The notes beneath the pieces are model-generated. The model had not been told where the DNA came from. It did not search any database and saw nothing but the letters and a program-made list of their open reading frames with translations. 6,044 bases of DNA from contig QMPG01000203.1 of assembly GCA_003648455.1 (NCBI GenBank), positions 1-6,044 on the forward strand, read 5' to 3'. The DNA comes from Bacteroidota bacterium. Its GTDB lineage: Bacteria; Bacteroidota; Bacteroidia; Bacteroidales; B39-G9. Shown piece by piece: positions 1-5,960 of this stretch (the first letter of the stretch is position 1; each line of letters opens with the position of its first letter). The position numbers and the translations under genes were made by a program.

Positions 1-36
1 CAAAAGGTTAAATACTAAGAAATGAAAAGATATCGC

Positions 37-164
37 ATAACAAACGCATCGGCAGTCCAGCTCGTCGGTGGTTTTTGCCTGAACCTATCGGTTCAGGGTT
101 TAGGCTATTTGTTTACGGCTGAATCATCCTGATTCCGCCGCATGCGCGAAACATTAGTCGCATC
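37..164 (-). repeat. attC-like recombination site (site 0), left boundary of the unit carrying the secreted-protein gene
   Basis: The outer core TAAC (38-41) faces ATTA (153-156). Inside it, CGCATCGGC (45-53) pairs with GCCG-C-ATGCG (137-146), leaving C141 unpaired, like the extrahelical base of integron attC sites. The variable middle has two hairpins: CCTGAACC/GGTTCAGG (78-85/90-97, loop TATC) and GAATC/GATTC (121-125/131-135). The 17 bases GCATGCGCGAAACATTA (140-156) recur exactly at 1762-1778. TTAGTCGCATC (154-164) is the reverse complement of 1652-1662 at the far end of the same unit. Strand is given as - because GTT, the conserved base triplet of the cleaved core, is found only on that strand. 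Integron-type identity is inferred from architecture; no integrase gene is in the window. Confidence 0.66.
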
Positions 165-167
165 TAA

Positions 168-1649
168 ATGGAGTCTAAATTTATATTGGGAGGAAGAATT
201 AAGATCAAGTTTGTTTTGTTATTGCTTCTTTTGATAGTATCTTACTTATTTCCAGATGGTGGCATAACTCGAGGACCTAATATTGGTGAGATATATTTCA
301 TTGGACCTGTTACTTCGAATGATTATGGCATTTATCATTCTACTAATTTTGGGGAAACTATATCGTGTATGGACAGCATTGTTAACGCATCCGCCATAAC
401 AGCAGATTTAACTCCTGGTGGTTTATATTATGTTACAACAGGTGAACAACTCTATTACTCTGAAGATTACGGACAGCAAGGATCTTGGGAATTTAGAAAT
501 GCTGGAATTTACCAATGGATAACAAGTGGTAGAAATGAGGGTGAGTTATATAATGCTATTGTTTCACATAGTGTAGATTATGGAATGAGTTTTATTCCAC
601 ATCAATATAATGGTTTTACTGGCAACTTATTCGATGTAGAAATTGATAATGAACCTGATATTGGATATGCATTTATTTATAAATCTTCTGTTGCAGATTC
701 TCAATATTTATACATTTCATATGATAACTTTGATAATTTAGAATTAAATCATATGTTCAATTTTCATTGGTCTGATTTTACTGATATCACAAGAGGTACA
801 GAATATGGTGAAATATACTTGTGTAATAAAACTACCAATAGTTTATTATATCGCGATAACTTAAACTCTTTGTGGCAAGAAAAAAACAGATTTACTTGTC
901 CGAATTTGCCAATAAAAAGTATTGTAGGCGGAAGGCAGCCTGGAGAGCTATATATGCTTGTGCGATATATACAATCAATGAGTTACATTAAGCATGTATA
1001 TATTTATCACAGCCTGGATTATGGAGAAACTTTTGAAATCTATCATCCAATATCAATCGGACCGGACCCGCATTACGCAGATTTTGAAGCTGCTCCTACA
1101 GCTGGTTCAGCACCGCTTATAGTTCAATTCACTGATCTTTCGGGAGGAGATCCCAATTGGATTATCGATTGGTTATGGGATTTCGATAATGATGGAGTAA
1201 TTGATTCTTATGAACAACATCCTGATTATACTTATCAAGATACCGGATACTATTCGGTTAAATTACAGATATTAACTGGAGGTGGAATTGGAGATGAAAG
1301 TATTGCATACAGAGAAGATTATATTCATGTAACAGCAGGTAGTTCAACCAAAAATGATGTCGTTGAGGACATTGATATTCAACTATCTAACTATCCTAAT
1401 CCTTTCAATCCTTTTACTTCAATTGAATTTTCAATCCAAAATAATTCAGACTTAGAACTTATAATTTACAATATTAAAGGTCAAAAAATCAAAACATTAG
1501 CACAAAATGAATTTTCAAAAGGTCAGCATTCAATCATATGGAATGGTTGTGATAAAGATGACAAGTCTTTGAGTTCTGGAATTTATTATTTTAAATTGAT
1601 TGTTAATGGTAAAATCGGAGCTGTGAAAAAATGCTTATTGTTGAAATGA
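168..1649 (+). CDS. secreted beta-propeller-like protein with PKD domain and T9SS type A-like C-terminal sorting domain
   Basis: This 493-residue protein is probably exported and surface-bound or released. A signal peptide is clear: basic IKIK at 11-14, then a hydrophobic run at 15-28. Residues 30-300 carry repeated GELY/GEIY/GGLY motifs (40-43, 84-87, 125-128, 214-217, 259-262), three of them followed by H-S-x-(D/N)-(Y/F)-G (57-62, 134-139, 281-286). This resembles BNR/sialidase-type propeller blades. A PKD domain follows at about 303-389, with the signature W-x-W-D-F-D (335-340). Residues 405-493 hold YPNPFNP (409-415), I-K-G-Q and S-S-G-I-Y-Y-F, typical of T9SS type A or FlgD-like sorting domains that direct export and anchoring. 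The ATG at 168 has no Shine-Dalgarno sequence; see the site at 188-193 for a possible later start. No catalytic residues are recognised. Adhesion or glycan binding is only a guess; the domain assignment is solid at the C-terminus and weaker for the propeller. Confidence 0.85.
   Translation: MESKFILGGRIKIKFVLLLLLLIVSYLFPDGGITRGPNIGEIYFIGPVTSNDYGIYHSTNFGETISCMDSIVNASAITADLTPGGLYYVTTGEQLYYSEDYGQQGSWEFRNAGIYQWITSGRNEGELYNAIVSHSVDYGMSFIPHQYNGFTGNLFDVEIDNEPDIGYAFIYKSSVADSQYLYISYDNFDNLELNHMFNFHWSDFTDITRGTEYGEIYLCNKTTNSLLYRDNLNSLWQEKNRFTCPNLPIKSIVGGRQPGELYMLVRYIQSMSYIKHVYIYHSLDYGETFEIYHPISIGPDPHYADFEAAPTAGSAPLIVQFTDLSGGDPNWIIDWLWDFDNDGVIDSYEQHPDYTYQDTGYYSVKLQILTGGGIGDESIAYREDYIHVTAGSSTKNDVVEDIDIQLSNYPNPFNPFTSIEFSIQNNSDLELIIYNIKGQKIKTLAQNEFSKGQHSIIWNGCDKDDKSLSSGIYYFKLIVNGKIGAVKKCLLLK
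188..193 (+). promoter_or_regulatory. possible internal ribosome binding site for the secreted-protein gene
   Basis: GGGAGG lies inside codons 7-9 of the long reading frame and is the only good Shine-Dalgarno sequence near its 5' end. Four bases later comes an in-frame ATT (198), and ten bases later an in-frame ATC (204). Starting at ATT would give a protein beginning M-K-I-K-F-V followed by the leucine run, a textbook signal peptide without ten extra residues. ATT is a rare initiator, so this is a suggestion. No ATG, GTG or TTG sits at a suitable distance. Confidence 0.35.
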
Positions 1650-1651
1650 TT

Positions 1652-1786
1652 GATGCGACTAACAGGCGTATCTTCGGTTAGGTTTTCTGTTCGGTTCGGC
1701 TTGAATCTCACGATTCAAACCATTAATTCGGAGTAATACTATTGAATCTCGAAAATCCGTAGCATGCGCGAAACATTACTGGCATC
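1652..1786 (-). repeat. attC-like recombination site (site 1), between the secreted-protein unit and the DGQHR/radical SAM unit
   Basis: The core GACTAAC (1657-1663) faces ATTACTG (1775-1781). GCGTATCTTCGG (1666-1677) pairs with CCGTAG-C-ATGCGC (1757-1769), with one G-T wobble, one T-T mismatch and C1763 unpaired at the same place as C141 in site 0. The variable part contains TTGAATC/GATTCAA (1701-1707/1712-1718, loop TCAC), extended by GG/CC across one mismatch. Its left arm end (1652-1662) is complementary to 154-164. Its right end TTACTGGCA (1776-1784) is complementary to 5858-5866. Sites 0 and 1 share 17 identical bases at the right arm but otherwise differ, as attC sites in one array do. 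Confidence 0.68.
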
Positions 1787-1840
1787 TGTAGGTGGTAATT
1801 ATGGAAAGTTGTTATGATTTAACATGTAAATGAAAACTCT

Positions 1841-1868
1841 TTGACACATTAGATAAGTTTAAAATATG
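1841..1868 (+). promoter_or_regulatory. possible promoter for the DGQHR/radical SAM operon
   Basis: A perfect TTGACA (1841-1846) is followed by AT-rich sequence. TAAAAT (1860-1865) is the best -10-like match, but its 13-base spacer is short for a sigma-70 promoter; AATATG (1863-1868) has 16-base spacing but fits less well. Bacteroidota use a different consensus with TTTG at about -33, and TTTG occurs here at 1840-1843. The region lies between site 1 and the start codon at 1895, where an internal promoter would be expected for a unit carrying its own expression signals. Confidence 0.35.
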
Positions 1869-1883
1869 CAGTGTTTATAAATG

Positions 1884-1889
1884 AAGGAG
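1884..1889 (+). promoter_or_regulatory. ribosome binding site that sets the start of the DGQHR-HEPN gene
   Basis: AAGGAG lies 5 bases before ATG 1895. This favours that ATG over the in-frame GTG at 1871, which has no ribosome binding site and would add eight residues. Confidence 0.85.
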
Positions 1890-1894
1890 AAAAT

Positions 1895-4156
1895 ATGCCC
1901 GAATTATTGAAACCAGTTATTAAAACAGAAGATTTCAAGCAGCAGATTACTCAGAGAAAAAAGAAATATATTGAGAAAACGATTGAGGGCAAAAGCAAAG
2001 ATATTTTAGATAAAAAAGCAAAATTAGAAGAAGAAGATGAAGGTTGGCAAATACTAAGAAAAAACAAAAATTCTTACAGATTGAAAAAAGATAAACCTCA
2101 TAGTGAACAACTAGAAGATAAATTATGGATCATATTAGCAAGAATGGGATTTACTGAAATGAGCTTAGGAAGAAACTTCACTGTATCAATTGGCGATGAT
2201 GTTAACCCTCGACAAATTGATGTTTATGCTAAAGATGATGAAACTGCTATTTTCATTGAATGTACTACAGCAGAAAAGCCGTCCAAGAAAGATATGACAA
2301 CGTTGATTCAGAAAATTGACAGTATTTCTCCCAAAATTCATAAAACATTGCAACAACAATATGACAGAGCCAAACTAAAAGTCAAATGGGTTATAGCAAC
2401 TGAAAATGTTGAATGGGGTGCTGAAGATTTAAAAAAAGCGGAGAAAAGCAGAATCCATATTATTAAAGATAGTGAAATTGAATATTATAATAAACTAACA
2501 AATCATTTAAAACTTGCAGCAAAGTATCAATTTCTTTCAGATCTTTTTTCACAAGAACAAATCAAAGAATTGGACATCCAGGTGCCTGCAACCAAAGGAA
2601 TTATGGGAAAAGAAACATTTTATAATTTTTTAATAAAACCTAAGGAACTGATTAAAATTGCTTATGTAAGTCATAAAGCAAGTAGAGATATTGAAAGATT
2701 GGATACTTACCAAAGAATGCTTAAACCAAATAGATTAAAGGAAATTGCTGAATTTGTTGATAAAGGTGGGCAATTCCCTACTAATATTGTAGTAAATCTA
2801 AAATCAAAACGGAATATTAGATTTGTTCCAAAAGACAAAATTGGTAATTCCGAATTTGGAGTTTTATATCTTCCAAGTACATTCTCTTCTTGCTGGATTA
2901 TTGACGGTCAACATAGATTGTACGGTTATATGCAAAGTGAAAGAGCTAAAAAGGAACACGACAAAACAACATTTCCTGTACTAGCATATGAAAACATGAA
3001 ATCTTCTAAAGAAGCATCGTTATTTGTCGATATAAATTGTAAACAAGTGAAAGTTACTAGAAGATTGTTAAATGAATTATATGCAAACCTTACGTGGGAT
3101 TCTGAAGACTTTAACGAAAGGATGCTAGCATTAAGTTCTCGGATTGTAACATCTCTTGATACTCAAAAAGATTCACCCATTTATGATAGAGTAATACTAA
3201 CGAATAAAGACAAATCAAAATATAGGTGTTTAACAATAACATCATTATGTGATGGTATTAAAGAGAATAAATTCTTTGGAACAGAGACTAAGGCAGGACC
3301 TCTTCTTGACTCGAAGAATAAAGATTTAGAATATTCAAAAATTAAAGCAGTTAAAGTACTAAAAGAGTTTATGTCTTGGTTTGCAATTTCCGTACCTGAG
3401 AATTGGAAATTAGGTGACGAAAAGGGTGGTTATTTATGCACAAATAATGCTTTACGAGCATTGTTCAGAGTCTTTAAAGAAGTATTAGATTTTGTTGAAT
3501 ATAAATATTCAATTGATCTTGATACATGTACTGCTGAAGAAGTAATTGGATACACAAAAAAATATATGAATCCAGTAGTTGATTATTTTACTACTACCTC
3601 TGTTGATGAATTTTCTTTATATAGAAGCAGACAGGCTTTAAAAGGAGTAAGAACAAATGCTTTATATATGATGCATACAATAAATTCTATATTTGAAGAG
3701 TTTCTTCCACAAACATTAAAAGAATTTATTGAAACTGTAGATATTGAAGGTACCGAAGAAGCACGAAAAATGATTGATGAAATACAGGCAAATTTATTTA
3801 ATGTTGTTATAAAAAAATTAAAGGAAGAATTTGGGGATAGATGGTGGTTTGATGGAGTTCCTAAAAACGTAAGGACAGAATGTAGTAAGAAACAAGAAGA
3901 TGAAAATGGGATAAAAGATAAAGAGCAATATTTGTATTTAATTGGTTATAAGAAAATTGCACATTCTAATTGGGAGTTGTTTAAGGATTCTTTTTCACTT
4001 TTGGACAAAGGCGGGAAAGACAAGCAATTAGCATGGTTAGATCAATTAAATCCAATCAGAAATATCACTCATCATAGGGAAAAATGGCCAGCAACAAAAG
4101 AACAAGTCAAACTGGTGAGAGAGCTTTACAAAAAAATAATGGATAGATTTAATTGA
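1895..4156 (+). CDS. DGQHR domain (DndB-like) protein with PD-(D/E)xK-like N-terminal region and C-terminal HEPN-like domain
   Basis: This 753-residue soluble protein has three apparent modules; start chosen from the Shine-Dalgarno at 1884-1889. Residues 1-70 are highly charged and probably helical. Residues 75-200 look like a restriction-endonuclease fold: helix LWIILARMGF, strand with D109 (RQIDVYA), then strand FIECTT with E122. The usual lysine of ExK is T124; K128 might replace it. The DGQHR signature is at 337-341, followed by FVDIN (377-381) and Q384, as in DndB and other DGQHR proteins, which belong to DNA phosphorothioation, 7-deazaguanine DNA modification and restriction clusters. 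Residues 633-753 resemble a Swt1-type HEPN domain: GDRWW (647-651), NW (692-693) and L-N-P-I-R-N-x3-H with R722 and H727, the R-x4-H motif of HEPN RNases. Residues 390-630 are not recognised. The next gene starts 7 bases later, so the two are almost certainly cotranscribed. DGQHR is certain by motif, HEPN likely, nuclease fold tentative; the role in defence is inference. Confidence 0.88.
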   Translation: MPELLKPVIKTEDFKQQITQRKKKYIEKTIEGKSKDILDKKAKLEEEDEGWQILRKNKNSYRLKKDKPHSEQLEDKLWIILARMGFTEMSLGRNFTVSIGDDVNPRQIDVYAKDDETAIFIECTTAEKPSKKDMTTLIQKIDSISPKIHKTLQQQYDRAKLKVKWVIATENVEWGAEDLKKAEKSRIHIIKDSEIEYYNKLTNHLKLAAKYQFLSDLFSQEQIKELDIQVPATKGIMGKETFYNFLIKPKELIKIAYVSHKASRDIERLDTYQRMLKPNRLKEIAEFVDKGGQFPTNIVVNLKSKRNIRFVPKDKIGNSEFGVLYLPSTFSSCWIIDGQHRLYGYMQSERAKKEHDKTTFPVLAYENMKSSKEASLFVDINCKQVKVTRRLLNELYANLTWDSEDFNERMLALSSRIVTSLDTQKDSPIYDRVILTNKDKSKYRCLTITSLCDGIKENKFFGTETKAGPLLDSKNKDLEYSKIKAVKVLKEFMSWFAISVPENWKLGDEKGGYLCTNNALRALFRVFKEVLDFVEYKYSIDLDTCTAEEVIGYTKKYMNPVVDYFTTTSVDEFSLYRSRQALKGVRTNALYMMHTINSIFEEFLPQTLKEFIETVDIEGTEEARKMIDEIQANLFNVVIKKLKEEFGDRWWFDGVPKNVRTECSKKQEDENGIKDKEQYLYLIGYKKIAHSNWELFKDSFSLLDKGGKDKQLAWLDQLNPIRNITHHREKWPATKEQVKLVRELYKKIMDRFN

Positions 4157-4163
4157 ATAAGAT

Positions 4164-5840
4164 ATGAATAGAAAAATATTATTAGTTGAACCAAATTATA
4201 AAAATAAATATCCACCTTTAGGATTAATGAAAATTAGTGCATATCATAAAATGAAAGGTGATAATGTCACTTTCGTTAAGGGCTGTTACAAAGAAAAACA
4301 AGAAATGTCTTGGGACAAAATTTATATCACTACATTATTTTCTTTTTACTGGCAGAAAACAAAAGAAACAATTTTATATTACAAAGATAGTGTAAAGTTT
4401 GATAAGAATTTCTTCGTTGGTGGTATATTAGCTACAACAATGTACAATGAGTTGATTAAGGAAACTGGTATCATTCCAATAAAAGGGTTGTTATATAAAC
4501 CAGATTCTTTAGGTAAAAATGATAATATAATTATTGATAACCTTACTCCAGATTATGACATTTTAGATACTATTGAATATGATTACCCTACAAACAACTC
4601 ATACATTTCTTATATGACACGAGGTTGCTGTAACAAATGTAAATTTTGTGCAGTCCCATTTCTTGAACCGGTTTATAATGATTATGTTCCTCTAAAAAAT
4701 CAAATTGAAGAAATCGATCAAAAATATGGTGAAAAACATAATCTATTATTGATGGATAATAATGTCTTAGCTTCAAATCATTTTGATCAAATTATTGATG
4801 AGATTATTGCTTTAGGTTTTGAGAAAGGAGCAAAATACAAATCTCCAAATTTATTAGAATTATATTTTAACAGATTATCAAAACATTATAGTGATTCTAT
4901 CGCTGAAAATGCGATAAAAAATATACTTATCAAATTTCCTATTATGAGATTAAAAAAGAAATTAATATATGATGAATTTCAAAATATGGTATCTAACTTT
5001 GGACTATTAGATGATAACAATATTAAATATGGAAAGAGATTCTTAACTAAATTTCAAAAAGCTTTTCCGCTTCTTAATCCAATTTACGAAAAGTATAGAA
5101 ATAAAGCTCCCAAAAACAGGTATGTTGATTTCAATCAAGGCATTGATGCACGTTTATTAACAAAACAAAAAATGAAACGTTTATCTGAAATTAATATAAA
5201 ACCGCTTCGTATTGCCTTTGATGATATAAAATACAAAACAATTTATGAAGATAAAATTAGATTAGCTGCTGAATATGGAATTAGAGAATTATCTAATTAT
5301 GTTTTGTATAATTTTACCGATACTCCAAATGAGCTATACGAAAGATTAAGAATTAATATTGATCTTAACGAAGAACTTGATTTAAGAATTTTTTCATTCC
5401 CAATGAAATATATTCCGATAACTGCAAAAAATAGGTCATTTATTGGAGAACATTGGAATAGAAAATTTTTAAGAACAATCCAAGTAATTCTAAATGTAAC
5501 TCATGGCGCTGTAATGCCTAAAATTGATTTTTTTGAAAAAGCATTTGGTAAAGATTTAGATGAATTTAACAAATTATTATTAATGCCTGAAGATTATATT
5601 TATTATCGTTATTTTGCAGAAGAAAAGGGTCTAACTAAAAAATGGTTAGATCATTTGAATTTTATAAAAAATAAGTGTAATGGTATTTTTGATGAAGCAC
5701 TTAATTTTATATACTCTAATGATTTTAGAAATTTACCTGAATTATTTATAGATGAAAAACTCCGAGAGCTTTTATATCATTATCAAGATAGAATAAAACT
5801 TGAAGAATTTAAACATTGGAAACGGTTTAAGCGGAGTTAG
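4164..5840 (+). CDS. radical SAM enzyme, B12-binding-type layout but apparently without cobalamin motif
   Basis: This is a 558-residue radical SAM protein. The iron-sulfur cluster motif CxxxCxxC is C155, C159 and C162, within an S-Y-M-T-R-G-C context typical of the class whose N-terminal domain is B12-binding. Residues 1-100 look like a degenerate domain of that type: LLVEP (6-10), PPLGLMKISAYHKMKG (17-32) and FVGGI (84-88). The cobalamin motif DxHxxG is not seen. F-N-Q-G-I-D-A-R-L-L-T (323-333) and PLRIAFD (347-353) are later strands of the barrel. About 95 residues (roughly 222-315), helical and lysine-rich, separate the early strands (NLLLMDNN, 193-200) from them, an insertion longer than usual. 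The C-terminal 150 residues are helical and not recognised. The substrate is unknown; the coupled DGQHR gene suggests nucleic acid, but this is inference. No strong Shine-Dalgarno precedes ATG 4164, so translational coupling is likely. It is complete, ending just before site 2. Confidence 0.9.
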   Translation: MNRKILLVEPNYKNKYPPLGLMKISAYHKMKGDNVTFVKGCYKEKQEMSWDKIYITTLFSFYWQKTKETILYYKDSVKFDKNFFVGGILATTMYNELIKETGIIPIKGLLYKPDSLGKNDNIIIDNLTPDYDILDTIEYDYPTNNSYISYMTRGCCNKCKFCAVPFLEPVYNDYVPLKNQIEEIDQKYGEKHNLLLMDNNVLASNHFDQIIDEIIALGFEKGAKYKSPNLLELYFNRLSKHYSDSIAENAIKNILIKFPIMRLKKKLIYDEFQNMVSNFGLLDDNNIKYGKRFLTKFQKAFPLLNPIYEKYRNKAPKNRYVDFNQGIDARLLTKQKMKRLSEINIKPLRIAFDDIKYKTIYEDKIRLAAEYGIRELSNYVLYNFTDTPNELYERLRINIDLNEELDLRIFSFPMKYIPITAKNRSFIGEHWNRKFLRTIQVILNVTHGAVMPKIDFFEKAFGKDLDEFNKLLLMPEDYIYYRYFAEEKGLTKKWLDHLNFIKNKCNGIFDEALNFIYSNDFRNLPELFIDEKLRELLYHYQDRIKLEEFKHWKRFKRS

Positions 5841-5857
5841 ATAAATTTGAACAGTTT

Positions 5858-5936
5858 TGCCAGTAACAAGCAGCTCCACTCTCGGAGTGAAAGAAAAGCA
5901 AGATGAGCGTGGCAGCTGCGCAACATTAATCAACAT
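5858..5936 (-). repeat. attC-like recombination site (site 2), downstream of the radical SAM gene
   Basis: This is a compact version of the same structure. The core CAGTAAC (5861-5867) faces ATTAATC (5925-5931). GCAGCTCCAC (5870-5879) pairs perfectly with GTGG-C-AGCTGC (5909-5919), with C5913 unpaired as in sites 0 and 1. The terminal part has CACTC/GAGTG (5877-5881/5885-5889, loop TCG). GCG(A/C)AACATTA (5918-5928) matches the right end of the other sites. TGCCAGTAA (5858-5866) is complementary to 1776-1784. TTAATCAACAT (5926-5936) is complementary to 5950-5960. The three sites share structure and little sequence beyond the right arm, the pattern of attC sites. Confidence 0.68.
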
Positions 5937-5960
5937 TCCGCTTCGCTCCATGTTGATTAA
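5867..5960 (-). mobile_element. gene-less cassette-like unit 3, about 94 bp
   Basis: This unit lies between the cores of sites 2 and 3 and consists of site 2 plus 13 bases (5937-5949) between the 11-base inverted repeats 5926-5936 and 5950-5960. No reading frame of useful length fits. The complementary ends sit almost side by side, so the unit could form an 11-bp hairpin with a 13-base loop. It could be an empty cassette left by deletion, or a minimal unit. The alternative phase of the cores would put its attC in the incomplete site 3. Confidence 0.45.

Larger units (their letters stand above)
41..1662 (-). mobile_element. cassette-like unit 1, carrying one gene for a secreted protein
   Basis: Boundaries are placed at the AA|C (G|TT on the - strand) point of the cores at 40/41 and 1662/1663, by analogy with integron cassettes. 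If the other core were the cleaved one, the unit would run 154-1775. Either way it carries only the gene at 168-1649, which nearly fills the space between the two sites: the start codon lies 3 bases from the terminal inverted repeat and the stop codon 2 bases from its partner. This tight fit is typical of integron cassettes. The gene runs opposite to the inferred site orientation, which is the minority arrangement in known integrons. Confidence 0.55.
1663..5866 (-). mobile_element. cassette-like unit 2, carrying the DGQHR-HEPN and radical SAM genes
   Basis: The unit lies between the AA|C core points of sites 1 and 2; the alternative phase is 1776-5925. Its ends carry the 9-base inverted repeat TTACTGGCA (1776-1784) and TGCCAGTAA (5858-5866), showing that these two ends belong together. 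At about 4.2 kb with two genes it is much larger than ordinary single-gene integron cassettes. The genes run opposite to the inferred site orientation. A promoter-like sequence lies inside the unit, so the operon could be expressed wherever the unit lands. Being bounded as one unit supports the idea that the two genes function and move together. Confidence 0.55.

Noticed and set aside
1..36. End of an upstream gene
   Set aside because: Stops occur in all frames within 25 bases (for example TAA 16-18 and TGA 23-25), but nothing identifies which frame, if any, was coding.
1801..1833. Ten-codon frame MESCYDLTCK with AGGTGG upstream, a possible leader peptide
   Set aside because: It is too short to support; the following sequence shows no clear attenuator structure.
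1895..4156. Assignment as DndB of a Dnd phosphorothioation operon
   Set aside because: Only the DGQHR motif region agrees; the extra N-terminal and HEPN-like modules and the absence of DndC, DndD and DndE in the unit argue against it.
4588..4776. Open frame on the - strand inside the radical SAM gene
   Set aside because: It overlaps the region encoding the CxxxCxxC motif of a clear gene, has no recognisable domain and is best explained as an antisense shadow.
5870..5890. Intrinsic terminator after the radical SAM gene
   Set aside because: The CACTC/GAGTG hairpin is followed by an A-rich rather than T-rich run on the + strand. It is better explained as the terminal hairpin of the recombination site, though termination on the - strand cannot be excluded.
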